Shown piece after piece: positions 25,966 to 34,912 of a stretch of DNA of 61,988 bases. Numbering within the stretch: position 1 is the stretch's first letter; each line of letters begins with the position of its first letter. Position numbers and translations under genes: made by a program. Below the pieces are notes generated by a model that was not told the origin of the DNA, searched no databases, and worked only from the letters and a program-made list of their open reading frames with translations. Source of the DNA: Devosia sp. (GTDB taxonomy: Bacteria > Pseudomonadota > Alphaproteobacteria > Rhizobiales > Devosiaceae); NCBI GenBank assembly GCA_026126125.1, contig JAHCJW010000004.1, positions 1 to 61,988 on the forward strand, written 5' to 3'.

Positions 25966-26985
25966 TCAAAGCCGGATCGGCCGTCCTCGAGAATTGATGA
26001 TCGCGGCGATCAAGTGGTGAACGGCCAGTACATCACGGCCGGACACTGCCGGCTTCCGCCCTTGAGCGACCGCTTCGGCGAAGTCCGCAATAAGCGCACG
26101 ATGGGCTTGGCTGGAAAAAGCCATCGGATCGGCTCCCCATCCGGAACCAGAGTCGGTTCCTGAAGAATCGATATTGGTGCCGTCGTGCAGTCGCACTTGC
26201 AGTTGCGTGCCGTTGAGCGCGGCAGTTCCCTGATCTCCAATGATCTCGATCACGTCTGCGTGCCCCGGAAAGGCGCAGGTGGTGGCCGTAACGCTGCCCA
26301 GCGCGCCATTGGGGAAATGTAATATAGCCGCCGCAACATCTTCGCCCTCCATAACGTGGACCGGGCTGGTGGCCACGTAGCCTGTCACAATTTCGGGCGA
26401 TCCGACGAGCGAGATCATCAAATCAAGGTTGTGGATGGCTTGGGTAAGCAGGACGCCGCCGCCGTCGCGAGCCAAAGTGCCGCGACCGGGTTCATCATAA
26501 TAACTCTGCGGACGCCAATATCTCGAGCGAGCGCTTACTTGCACCAGTTGCCCGAGGCGCCCCGCATCCATGATTGCCTTGAGTTCCAGAGCTGCCGACC
26601 GAAACCGGTTTTGCAGGACGGTGCCCAACGTGATCCCCGCCGCCTCGGCTACAGCGACCAACTGCTCGGCTCGCTCGACGTTGACTTCAAGGGGCTTTTC
26701 CAACAATACGTGCTTGCCGGCCGAGGCAGCCATTTGCACGATGTTCAGGTGAGTATTGGGCGGCGTCAGCACCAGGACGGCATTGACGCGCGGATCGCTG
26801 AAGATCGCCTCGATCGTATCGGTCGTCGGCAGACCATGGGCCTTGGCAAAGGCCGCACGACGGTCGGCCGATGGGCTGAAGGCATGGAGGACCTCGACCT
26901 GATCACCCAGCGCCTGGAGCGCGTGCGCGTGTGGGAGAGAAGCCATTCCCAGGCCGATAATGCCAATGCCGAGTTTTCTTGTCAT
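25966..26985 (-). CDS. Gfo/Idh/MocA-family oxidoreductase
   Basis: A 339-residue NAD(P)-dependent sugar oxidoreductase. Rossmann motif GIGIIGLGMASLPHA at the N-terminus, then LTPPNTHL, the signature EKPLEVN with its catalytic-region Lys, and a C-terminal domain with GGGVLLTQAIHNLDLM (conserved His near 185). It closes the operon running from 32443, eleven bp after the transporter ATPase, so it likely oxidises or epimerises the imported sugar or amino sugar. Confidence 0.9.
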   Translation of the reverse strand: MTRKLGIGIIGLGMASLPHAHALQALGDQVEVLHAFSPSADRRAAFAKAHGLPTTDTIEAIFSDPRVNAVLVLTPPNTHLNIVQMAASAGKHVLLEKPLEVNVERAEQLVAVAEAAGITLGTVLQNRFRSAALELKAIMDAGRLGQLVQVSARSRYWRPQSYYDEPGRGTLARDGGGVLLTQAIHNLDLMISLVGSPEIVTGYVATSPVHVMEGEDVAAAILHFPNGALGSVTATTCAFPGHADVIEIIGDQGTAALNGTQLQVRLHDGTNIDSSGTDSGSGWGADPMAFSSQAHRALIADFAEAVAQGRKPAVSGRDVLAVHHLIAAIINSRGRPIRL

Positions 26986-26996
26986 CCCAAGGCCCG

Positions 26997-28076
26997 TCAG
27001 GCGCTGACCAGGCGCTTGGTCGTCGCGCTGTCAAAAAGGTGCGTCGTGCCTGCCTGTGGCGCGAGCCAGAGTTCATCGCCAATGCTCGCCGTTAGCCGCT
27101 GCCGCAGCAGCGCCGAAATCTTGTCAGCACCCAGTTGCACGACAACGAACGTCTCCGACCCCGTTGGTTCAATGGTGACGATCTTGCCGCCAAGGCCCTC
27201 GCCCCGGCTCGAAAGCGTCAGATGCTCAGGCCTGATGCCCAGTGTCGCCGCCAGGCCATTCGAAGCGCCAGCGCCGGCAGCGACCGGCAGGCGGAAGCCG
27301 CTCCCGGTTTCAAACACCTGCTGGCCGTCATGCTGGCGCACGGTGCCAGTCAGAAAATTCATGGCTGGCGAGCCGATGAAACTGCCCACGAACATATTGG
27401 CCGGAAAATCATAGAGGTCGAGGGGACTGCCGATCTGCTCCACCACCCCGTCGCGCATCACCACGATCAGATCGGCCATGGTCATGGCTTCGATCTGGTC
27501 ATGCGTCACATAGATGGTCGTGGTCTTGAAGCGCGCATGCATGTCCTTGAGTTCGCCGCGCATCTGCACGCGCAGCTTGGCATCGAGGTTGGACAGAGGC
27601 TCATCGAACAGGAACACCTGCGGCTGGCGCACGATGGCACGCCCCATGGCAACACGCTGACGCTGCCCTCCGGAAAGCTGCTTGGGAAAGCGATGGAGAT
27701 AGTCGGTCAGCCCGAGAATACGCGCCGCATCACCAACGCGCCGGGCAATCTCCGTCTTCGACTGCTTGGCCAACCGCAACGAGAATCCCATATTCTCGGC
27801 AATCGTCATATGCGGATAGAGCGCATAGTTCTGGAACACCATGGCGATGTCCCTGTGCTTGGGCTCGACATCGTTGATGACCCGGCCGCCAATGACGATC
27901 TCACCCTTATCGATGTCCTCGAGCCCCGCGATCATGCGCAGCAGGGTCGATTTCCCGCATCCCGACGGTCCCACCAGCACCACGAAAGCGCCATCGGGAA
28001 CCTCAACATTGACGTTGCGGATAATGTCCGTGGGGCCGAAGGACTTGGCTACGTTGCGGATTTCTACAGCAGCCAT
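26997..28076 (-). CDS. Sugar ABC transporter ATP-binding protein, UgpC/MalK type
   Basis: A 359-residue ATPase with Walker A GPSGCGKST, Q-loop MVFQNYALYP, signature LSGGQRQRVAMGRA, Walker B VFLFDEPLSNLDAKL and switch His in VTHDQIEAMT. The C-terminal TOBE/OB regulatory domain (from about 240) is typical of MalK/UgpC. It energises the permease pair at 29321-31074 and could also serve transporters in the window that lack their own ATPase. Confidence 0.95.
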   Translation of the reverse strand: MAAVEIRNVAKSFGPTDIIRNVNVEVPDGAFVVLVGPSGCGKSTLLRMIAGLEDIDKGEIVIGGRVINDVEPKHRDIAMVFQNYALYPHMTIAENMGFSLRLAKQSKTEIARRVGDAARILGLTDYLHRFPKQLSGGQRQRVAMGRAIVRQPQVFLFDEPLSNLDAKLRVQMRGELKDMHARFKTTTIYVTHDQIEAMTMADLIVVMRDGVVEQIGSPLDLYDFPANMFVGSFIGSPAMNFLTGTVRQHDGQQVFETGSGFRLPVAAGAGASNGLAATLGIRPEHLTLSSRGEGLGGKIVTIEPTGSETFVVVQLGADKISALLRQRLTASIGDELWLAPQAGTTHLFDSATTKRLVSA

Positions 28077-29324
28077 TCATGCACCTATTTGGGTTTTGCC
28101 GGCGCCGTGCGCGCCCATGCGACCGACAGCCTCGATGGCTGCCAGGAGGCTCAGGCCGGTGTGGTAGCCGGGATCGAGATCGGGAGTGGCCGGAACGAAA
28201 TCGACCGGGCCGTCATCAGTCATTGTCTGGTAGGCAAGCGCGGGTTCGCCGCGCCAATAGGTGTCGAAAAACGCTCCATGCGCCCGCCGCCAGACATCGA
28301 GCACCCGCGGATTGCCGGTACGTTCAAGGCAAAGCGCCGCGCTGCGGATAGTTTCGGGCAGCGACCACCATGGGCTATAAGGGCTCGTCGGCTCGCCACT
28401 TTCGAGGGACACTGACAGCCTGATGCCCGGCCCCCTAAAACCAGCATCGAACGACGCAATGAGAATGGTTTCGAGTGCTTTGACCAGCGCAGGATCAGCA
28501 TTGTCAGGCAAATAGTCGAAAGCAAAACCGACCAGTTCGATGCCATGGCCGACATTGCAGGCATCTTCCCCCGGCACATTGCGCAACAGGCCGGTGATCG
28601 GGTCAAAGTGCCGATCCAGCACATGGGCAATGATACGGTCGGCAAAGTCTGCGGCCTGGCTGTGGCCAATCCGGTTGAGCATGCCGGCGGCGCCGAGCAG
28701 GATCATGCGCGGCCCCAAGTCGTCGGGCTGCCCGGCTGCGGCCGTGGTCGACAATGCGCGCCGTTCGTCCATCTGGAACCGCCCACCCTCAATGGCTTTT
28801 ACAAGCTCGGACAACTGACCGAGATAGCCTGCAAGGCTTGCCCGATCATAGCGCGCCGCGGCCGCAATCAACCCCTTGAGTACGAAAATATCGGAATAGG
28901 TGTAGATGTCAGCGGGTTGCGCCTGCGGCGCAGTGCTGCCATCTGGCGCCGCAATCACTGGCCTCAAATCGGCATCGTAGCAGAAATAGGCATGCCCACT
29001 CCGTGCCCAAAGCCCCTGCAGGACCGTATAAAGGCGACGCGCCACGACATCCAAGGATTGAGCCAGTTCCGGATCCGACCCGGCAAAAAACGCGGCATGC
29101 GTGACCAGCGCCTCAAGGCCCCGCCCTTGGATCCAGCCATAGGTGAAGGCGGGACTACGGAGACCATCGGCCGGACCATAGTCGGCCAGCGTAATACTGT
29201 TCTGTTTGCTGTTCAAAAATCCCGGGCCCAGCAGCGGCCGCGCCAGGAGCCAGCGAAGGCTTGCCGCATTGGCGTCGACATAGACCCGCCGCGCCTCTTC
29301 CAGGAAGTCCATTGCTCCGCTCAT
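28077..29324 (-). CDS. AGE-family (N-acylglucosamine 2-epimerase-like) sugar isomerase
   Basis: A 415-residue protein of the N-acylglucosamine 2-epimerase superfamily, an (alpha/alpha)6 barrel interconverting sugars at C2 or between aldose and ketose. Conserved pieces are FTYGWIQGRGLEALVTHAAF, the His/Glu motif NVGHGIELVGFAFDY and the final PGYHTGLSLLAAIEA. Overlaps by 4 bp with the permease gene upstream. Its place in a NagA/NagB-linked regulon suggests an N-acetylated amino sugar, for example ManNAc to GlcNAc, but mannose- and cellobiose-type epimerases share these motifs. Confidence 0.82.
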   Translation of the reverse strand: MSGAMDFLEEARRVYVDANAASLRWLLARPLLGPGFLNSKQNSITLADYGPADGLRSPAFTYGWIQGRGLEALVTHAAFFAGSDPELAQSLDVVARRLYTVLQGLWARSGHAYFCYDADLRPVIAAPDGSTAPQAQPADIYTYSDIFVLKGLIAAAARYDRASLAGYLGQLSELVKAIEGGRFQMDERRALSTTAAAGQPDDLGPRMILLGAAGMLNRIGHSQAADFADRIIAHVLDRHFDPITGLLRNVPGEDACNVGHGIELVGFAFDYLPDNADPALVKALETILIASFDAGFRGPGIRLSVSLESGEPTSPYSPWWSLPETIRSAALCLERTGNPRVLDVWRRAHGAFFDTYWRGEPALAYQTMTDDGPVDFVPATPDLDPGYHTGLSLLAAIEAVGRMGAHGAGKTQIGA

Positions 29325-30190
29325 TCCTTGAGCCCCGTGCTGGCAACGCCCTGCACGAAATTGCGTCGCAAGATGACGAAGAGGCTGATCGAGGGAATGA
29401 GCACCAGTGCCGATGCGGCGCTGAGACGACCCAGATCCACGGTGAATCCGGTCTGGAAAAGCGCCAGCCCGACTTCAATCGTATAGGCTTCGCGATTGGT
29501 CGCCACGATCATCGGCCATGCGAACGCCGTCCAGGCCTGGAAGAAGGCCAGCACGCCCAACGCCCCCAAGGCCCCGCGCAACAGCGGCAGGACGATGCGG
29601 AAGAAAATCCAGAGTTCACCCGCACCATCGATCCGCGCCGCTTCCAGCAGCTCGTCGGGAATGGAATGGATGACATTCTGCCGGATCAAAAAGATCCCAA
29701 AACTCATGACCAGGTAGCCGAGCAGCAGACCCCAGAGGGAATTGAGGATGCCCAGGCTCTGCGCCTGGAAATAGAGCGGGATCATATAGACTTCGAACGG
29801 CACGATGGCGGTTGCCAGCACCAGGGCGAAGATGACGTTGAGCGAGCGATAGCGAAATTTGGCCAGGATATAGCCGGCAATCGAAGATGTCGCGAGGATC
29901 GCCAAGGTCGAGAGCACCGCAAAGGCGATGCTGTTAAAAATCCAGCGCAGCAGCGGGGTACCCTGCAACACGGCCGCAAAATTGTCGATCGTGGGATTGG
30001 CGGGAATGATAGTGGGCGGCCAAGCGAGCATTTCCTGCGGCGTCTTGAAGCCGTTGGAAACCAGAAACACCAATGGCAGCAGCATTAAAAGGCTGAACAC
30101 CAGCAGCACGACGTCAATGCCACGATCGACGAGCATCTTGCGGATACGGCGGCGCTTGCCGCCCGGGTTCGACGACGGATTGGCGCTCAT
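29321..30190 (-). CDS. Sugar ABC transporter permease, MalG-type
   Basis: A 289-residue permease beginning with a basic cytoplasmic tail and a membrane segment (VLLVFSLLMLLPLVFLVSNG). EAA loop LLEAARIDGAGELWIFFRIV near residues 185-205; ends FVQGVASTGLKE. Overlaps both neighbours by 4 bp. Subunit of the amino-sugar-regulon importer. Confidence 0.92.
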   Translation of the reverse strand: MSANPSSNPGGKRRRIRKMLVDRGIDVVLLVFSLLMLLPLVFLVSNGFKTPQEMLAWPPTIIPANPTIDNFAAVLQGTPLLRWIFNSIAFAVLSTLAILATSSIAGYILAKFRYRSLNVIFALVLATAIVPFEVYMIPLYFQAQSLGILNSLWGLLLGYLVMSFGIFLIRQNVIHSIPDELLEAARIDGAGELWIFFRIVLPLLRGALGALGVLAFFQAWTAFAWPMIVATNREAYTIEVGLALFQTGFTVDLGRLSAASALVLIPSISLFVILRRNFVQGVASTGLKE

Positions 30191-31074
30191 GCGCGCCCCC
30201 TTTCGCGCAACAGGGAGAACTGAATGAGCGTCAACACCAGCACGATCAGCAACAGCACGACCGCTTCGGATGCCGCATAGCCAACACGATAGTTGCGGAA
30301 ACTATTCTCCAGCATATCGAGCACCAGCACGCGCACCTGCCGCCCCGGCGCGCCCTGCGCGTCGGAGGCCAGCACAAAGGCCTGCGCATAAACGTTAAAC
30401 CCGGACACCAATGTCACCACCGACACATAGAGCGTGATAGGCTTCAGCATCGGCATCGACAGGAACCAGAAGGATTGCGGACCAGACGCGCCATCCAGCT
30501 TCGCCGCCTCGAACAGAGAAACCGGCAGGCTCTTAAAGCCCACAAGATAGATCAGCACCGCATAGCCAAGCGCCTGCCAGGAACAGAGCACGATGACGCT
30601 GATGATCGAGAGCGTTGGATCGAAAAGCCAGGCCTGTGGCTCGAAGCCGAAAAAGGTCAGCACGGCATTGAGCGGCCCAAGCCTTGCGTCGAAAATCCAT
30701 TTCCAGGCCATGGCGGCGGGAACCAGCGACACCACGTGAGGCAGGAAGATCGCCGTCTCGTAAAAGCCCGACACCCGCGAGCGCGTCCGATAGTGGATCA
30801 GCGCCGCCAAAACCATGGCCGTGGGGATGGTGATGATCAACACCCCGAAAGCAATGATGGTGGTGTTCAGAAGCGCCTCATGAAAGAGGCGGTCTTTCAG
30901 CAGTTCCTGAAAATTGGCGAGGCCAATGAATGGCTTATTCTTGGACAAAATATCCCATTTGTGCAGGCTCAGCCGCAATGTCTCAAAAATGGGATACATG
31001 CGCAGCCAGGCAAAGATTGCCAGCGTGGGCAGGATGGCGAGGATCGCAAAAAGCCATCTCTTGCGCCGCAGCAT
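30187..31074 (-). CDS. Sugar ABC transporter permease, MalF-type
   Basis: A 295-residue permease; first membrane segment LFAILAILPTLAIFAWLRMY and EAA loop FEAAKLDGASGPQSFWFLSM near residues 190-210. Follows the binding-protein gene after a 73-bp gap that holds a hairpin. Partner of the next MalG-like gene. Confidence 0.92.
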   Translation of the reverse strand: MLRRKRWLFAILAILPTLAIFAWLRMYPIFETLRLSLHKWDILSKNKPFIGLANFQELLKDRLFHEALLNTTIIAFGVLIITIPTAMVLAALIHYRTRSRVSGFYETAIFLPHVVSLVPAAMAWKWIFDARLGPLNAVLTFFGFEPQAWLFDPTLSIISVIVLCSWQALGYAVLIYLVGFKSLPVSLFEAAKLDGASGPQSFWFLSMPMLKPITLYVSVVTLVSGFNVYAQAFVLASDAQGAPGRQVRVLVLDMLENSFRNYRVGYAASEAVVLLLIVLVLTLIQFSLLRERGRA

Positions 31075-31093
31075 TGCATTCTCCGCTAATGGA

Positions 31094-31120
31094 GCCTGGG
31101 AGAAGCAAACCCTCCCAGGC
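31094..31120. terminator. Intercistronic hairpin after the binding-protein gene
   Basis: Perfect 9-bp arms GCCTGGGAG (31094-31102) and CTCCCAGGC (31112-31120), no T-run, between receptor and permease genes. Same position and style as the hairpin at 18024-18050; likely adjusts receptor-to-permease ratio. Confidence 0.65.
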
Positions 31121-31147
31121 AGAATGTGGGATTATCGGGTGCGAGCT

Positions 31148-32443
31148 TTATTCGGCCAGCAGACCTTCGCGCTGCAACAGGCCGTTGATCTCATCCTGTG
31201 TGGCGACCAGAACGGCATCGATACCCGCATCGTCGGTCGCCAGCGCCGCATTGGCAAAGGCTTCCGTCAGGCGCGCTGCCGTACGGGTGAGGATTTCTTC
31301 TACCGGCCCGATATTAGGCAGCGAGAAGAACTCATAGGTGTCGGGATATTCGACGAATGCAGCGAGCGCCGGCTTGGCGGCGAGAATAGCGCTGTAATCG
31401 AGACCGGCACGGTTCGGGAGCCAACCCACATTGTCCAGCAGCCACAGGAGGTTATCGGGCTCGTTGGCCGCCTGGGCAAAGGCCCATGCAGCTTCCGCTT
31501 CGGCACCTTCGCCGCTGATCCAGAGCGAAACCGGAGCAACGATCGACCCACGCGGCAGCGTCGTCGTGGCATATTTCAGGTCCGGCGCCTTGGCGGCGAT
31601 ATCCCCGATCACCCAGGATTCACGGATGAACATGGCCGTCTGTTCACGCTCGAATGCTTCGGCATCGGCCGGCATTTCGATTGTCACGGTCTTCAGCGTG
31701 TGGACGTTCTCCAGATATTGCTTGAGCGCAGCGCGACCATTCTCATTGGCAAAGTCAGCCTTCCACTTGCCGTCGGCATTCTGCTCGACGAGGCTCTCGC
31801 CGTACTGGAACATGTTGATCCAGAATTTTTCGGCAATACCCTGGCCACCGCCCGAAAGGCGCATGCTCCAACCCGAGACCGTCGGCACGCCATTTGCGTC
31901 CCGCTGGGTCAACGCCTCGGCATATTTAGTGTAGTCGGCCATGGTCGCCGGCGGCTCGGTCAAGCCGGCAGCGGTGAACATTTCGGTATTGTAGTAAAGC
32001 GCGCTCTGGCCGCGGAACAGCGGCAGGCCATAGACCGTGCCGCCATAGCTGGCCGAGTCACGGAAGAAGTCGTTGAAATTGGTTGGATCCTGAACGAAAG
32101 CGGCAATTTCAGCCGGAGCTTCGTTGAACAACTCGTTTTCGAGGTAGCGGGTCGCCGTCGAGGTGCCGAGCTCAATGACTTCCGCAGCTTCGCCCGAGGT
32201 CAGGCCCAGCGCCAGGCGCTTTTCGTGCTCGCGCAGCGCAATCGCCTCGACCTTGACGCTCAGGTTCGGAAAGTCGGCCTTCATCCCCTCGGCGACGTGT
32301 TCATAAAACGGCGCCATTTCCGGATATCCGCTCCACACCCGGATTTCCTGTGCGTTGACGGCCGGCATGGCCAGAGCGGCAATGCTCATGGCCGAGCCGA
32401 GCAGCGCGAGACGGACTGCGCTTGGCTTCAGTTGATAGTTCAT
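31148..32443 (-). CDS. Extracellular solute-binding protein, family 1 (amino-sugar regulon)
   Basis: A 431-residue periplasmic receptor from ATG 32443, which has AAGGGGA upstream; the frame is open 19 codons farther but crosses the promoter. The signal peptide ends at AVNAQEIRVW. Receptor features include RVWSGYPEMAPFYEHVAEG, LYYNTEMFTAAGLTEPP and AAWAFAQAANEPDNLLWLL. It starts the operon that runs to 25966 and lies 44 bp behind a LacI-type operator inside its promoter. Confidence 0.9.
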   Translation of the reverse strand: MNYQLKPSAVRLALLGSAMSIAALAMPAVNAQEIRVWSGYPEMAPFYEHVAEGMKADFPNLSVKVEAIALREHEKRLALGLTSGEAAEVIELGTSTATRYLENELFNEAPAEIAAFVQDPTNFNDFFRDSASYGGTVYGLPLFRGQSALYYNTEMFTAAGLTEPPATMADYTKYAEALTQRDANGVPTVSGWSMRLSGGGQGIAEKFWINMFQYGESLVEQNADGKWKADFANENGRAALKQYLENVHTLKTVTIEMPADAEAFEREQTAMFIRESWVIGDIAAKAPDLKYATTTLPRGSIVAPVSLWISGEGAEAEAAWAFAQAANEPDNLLWLLDNVGWLPNRAGLDYSAILAAKPALAAFVEYPDTYEFFSLPNIGPVEEILTRTAARLTEAFANAALATDDAGIDAVLVATQDEINGLLQREGLLAE

Positions 32444-32486
32444 GAAAGTTCCCCTTGTTCGCTCGTTCCCTACAGGCGACAAATTT

Positions 32487-32516
32487 AGTGTCTTATGCAA
32501 CCGGTTGCGTTGTCAA
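32487..32516 (-). promoter_or_regulatory. Promoter with LacI-type operator in its spacer (transporter operon)
   Basis: On the minus strand: -35 box TTGACA (32511-32516), 18-bp spacer, -10 box GACACT (32487-32492). The spacer contains the operator ATGCAACCGGTTGCGT (32495-32510 on the plus strand), one base from the perfect palindrome at 36521-36536. The element also overlaps the last codons of the ceramidase-like gene. Confidence 0.75.
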
Positions 32517-33764
32517 GTAGCGCTCGTGGAGCATGGCCCGCGCCGCATCTGCCAGCGCCTCAGCCGATCCCGGTGCAAAGACCCCCGGCATGCCGATAAA
32601 GCGATGCGCTTCTTCCACCTCGTAGCCGCCAAACGGAAATTCGCTGCGCGGCGGGATATAGCCGGGCGTACCGTCGGCATAGGCGAGGATGAAGGCAGGC
32701 CGCGCCCCACAGGCGTCGCGCACCGACAGTCCGGTTTCGCTAAAAATCTCGCCCGGCATCGCCACGATTGGAATGCCACCCCAATCGAGCAGACTGACCC
32801 GGGCCCGCCAGCTCCCGGGCACCACATCCCGATTGCGCTCGGCCCAGGCGATCCAATGCCCAAGCAAGATGGCGCGCACCGGCTCAGCCGTTTCCTGTTC
32901 TGCACGCCAACGCGCTGCAAGCTCCGGCAGCGGCGCATCTTCAAGACGCGTCAAAGCCAGATCGATCTCCCGGTGCGCAGCGCCGACAGGGTCGGCGAAT
33001 GCCTGCTCCCCGGCCTCCAGGGCCGCTGCAGCGATGCGCTCGCCAAGGCGTTTCGCCGTACCAAAGGTGCGGGCACTATTGGCCGCAAGCGTCCAGGACG
33101 CTTGCGCGGTGTGACCGGTATTGGCGTCGCCGGCACAGCCGGTGAGAAACAACGCCACAGCGCCCGGATGCGCCGCCTCCAGCGCCTGTCGGAGATAAAA
33201 TGGGTAGTCCGCGGTCATTTCCAGATTGTCGGCCGCCAGCACCACGGGGTGACAGGCATAGGACGCCATCACGGCAAAGCACTGCCCTTCCAGATCACGA
33301 ATGCGGATCATCGGTACAGATCGATCCAAAAGACCATCGGCATGACGCCTGTTCCAGGCCACGCCCGGGTCACCGCCTATTCCGGCGGCAATCGTCGCCG
33401 GCCGCCGGTTTTCGCAGGCCAGTCTCAGCGCCTCGACGGCACCGTCCTCGATCCGTTGCAGGAATGCAGGATCGGCCGCCCGCCCCAGTCGCCCTTTCAT
33501 GGATATCGGCGCGCCATGGGTATGTGTTGCGGCCACAATGATATTGTCGTCCGGCAAACTACTGCGCTGGCGGATGCGCGCCGACATATCCTCGTGCAAG
33601 CCGATCACATCGAGCACCACGACCGCAGTTTCGTCAACCACGATTGCCCGTGCAGTCAGCGGGTCATGTGTGCCTGTCGCTGGCAGGGTTCGAGCGGCAA
33701 AGCCGGCAAGATGCAACCCTGTAGGTGGCGTGATATCGACGCTCGCCACGCCCGCTCGGATCAT
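32493..33764 (-). CDS. Neutral/alkaline ceramidase N-terminal-domain protein
   Basis: A 423-residue cytoplasmic-looking protein (no signal peptide) resembling the metal-binding N-terminal domain of neutral ceramidase. It shows GVASVDITPPTGLHLAG at the N-terminus, the zinc-site motif ATHTHGAP, SYACHPVVL and TGCAGDANTG. In true ceramidases the last region contains the nucleophilic Ser (GDVSPN); here that Ser is absent, so the classical amidase mechanism is doubtful. Such proteins recur in sugar-catabolic operons with unknown role. Start overlaps the nagA stop (ATGA). Its 3' end overlaps the promoter of the next operon. Confidence 0.78.
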   Translation of the reverse strand: MIRAGVASVDITPPTGLHLAGFAARTLPATGTHDPLTARAIVVDETAVVVLDVIGLHEDMSARIRQRSSLPDDNIIVAATHTHGAPISMKGRLGRAADPAFLQRIEDGAVEALRLACENRRPATIAAGIGGDPGVAWNRRHADGLLDRSVPMIRIRDLEGQCFAVMASYACHPVVLAADNLEMTADYPFYLRQALEAAHPGAVALFLTGCAGDANTGHTAQASWTLAANSARTFGTAKRLGERIAAAALEAGEQAFADPVGAAHREIDLALTRLEDAPLPELAARWRAEQETAEPVRAILLGHWIAWAERNRDVVPGSWRARVSLLDWGGIPIVAMPGEIFSETGLSVRDACGARPAFILAYADGTPGYIPPRSEFPFGGYEVEEAHRFIGMPGVFAPGSAEALADAARAMLHERYLTTQPVA

Positions 33765-34912
33765 ACCAATACCCTTTCACCACCCAAAAAAACGTCATCG
33801 ATCGTCAGAGTGTCGTCGCCTGGCGTCCACGAGAACAGCGTGACATCCGCCCGCTGACCCGGGGCAAGCACGCCGCGCCGCGCCATGAACCGTCCCGGAT
33901 TGCGGGTCGCCAGGTTCAGCGCCTCCACCAGCGATATCCCCGTTGCTTGAATGGTATGGGCAATATTGCGGTCCAGCAGATGCCCGGCACCAGCCAGATA
34001 GGGCGTATCGGCGACGCTGAGCCGCCCATCGGCCGAGACATCAACGTCCCCTCCAATAGGGCTCCGATAGCGCCCCGGCGGCTGGCCACCCAAAGCAGCA
34101 GCGTCCGAAACCAGAATCGAATTGTCGAGGGTCTTGGCCCGCAGCATGGCCTTGAGCGTTGCAGCCGGCAGATGATGCCCATCCGCAATGAAACTGGCCG
34201 TCAGTCGATCATCGGACAGCTGCGCCCAAATGAAATTGGGATGACGTGGCAGCATGCTGGCGGCACCATTGCCCAAATGGGTCGACAGGCTCGCGCCGGC
34301 ATCCACCGCTGCCGTGATCTGGTCCGGCGTCGCGCCGGTATGACCGATCGAAACCAAAACGCCCTGAGCGTGCAACGCCCGGATGTAGTCCGGCGCCTCC
34401 GGGTAGTGCGGCGACAGGGTTACCAGCCCGACCATGCCTTCGGCGGCGCGCTGCCAACGAGAAAATTCGTCAAGGTTTGGCGGCCGCACATTCCCGAGCG
34501 GATGCGCGCCGCGCGGGCCATCCGCCGGATCGAGTGAGGGCCCTTCGACATGCACGAAACCGATCATCCGAGCGAGCAGCGGGCTATTGCGCGTTGCCGC
34601 AGCGATGCCACTGAGGGACTGGCACAGTGAGTGCTCGCTCGCGGTGATCAGCGTCGGCGCAAAGCTGGTGACGCCTGCTCGCAGCAGATGGCGCGCCAGT
34701 TGCTCCAGCACTTCCACATCGGGCACACCGGCATTCAAATCATGCCCCGCATACCCGTTTACCTGCAGGTCGACGAAGCCGGCCGACAGGAACGGCGTCG
34801 TGTCATCGATTGCTGCCGGCCCCATGGAGGCAACGCGTCCGTCGACGCAGTCTATCGCGACACCCCGCCCGGTTGCCGGATCGCGGCCAACAATGCGGGC
34901 AGGTTTACTCAC
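33761..34912 (-). CDS. nagA: N-acetylglucosamine-6-phosphate deacetylase
   Basis: A 383-residue amidohydrolase removing acetate from GlcNAc-6-phosphate. I place the start at GTG 34912, which overlaps the SIS stop as GTGA; a TTG two codons earlier is possible. Landmarks: SAGFVDLQVNGYAGHDLN (beta-strand 1), HVEGPSLDP (metal-binding Glu), IGHTGATPDQI (His), STHLGNG (His), IADGHHLP (His) and VSDAAAL (catalytic Asp). Product would be glucosamine-6-phosphate, the substrate for the NagB-like gene upstream in the operon. Confidence 0.9.
   Translation of the reverse strand: MSKPARIVGRDPATGRGVAIDCVDGRVASMGPAAIDDTTPFLSAGFVDLQVNGYAGHDLNAGVPDVEVLEQLARHLLRAGVTSFAPTLITASEHSLCQSLSGIAAATRNSPLLARMIGFVHVEGPSLDPADGPRGAHPLGNVRPPNLDEFSRWQRAAEGMVGLVTLSPHYPEAPDYIRALHAQGVLVSIGHTGATPDQITAAVDAGASLSTHLGNGAASMLPRHPNFIWAQLSDDRLTASFIADGHHLPAATLKAMLRAKTLDNSILVSDAAALGGQPPGRYRSPIGGDVDVSADGRLSVADTPYLAGAGHLLDRNIAHTIQATGISLVEALNLATRNPGRFMARRGVLAPGQRADVTLFSWTPGDDTLTIDDVFLGGERVLV

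Noticed and set aside
30914-32488. A 524-codon plus-strand open frame
   Set aside because: Antisense to a receptor gene with signal peptide and operator. Composition and lack of motifs mark it as a shadow.
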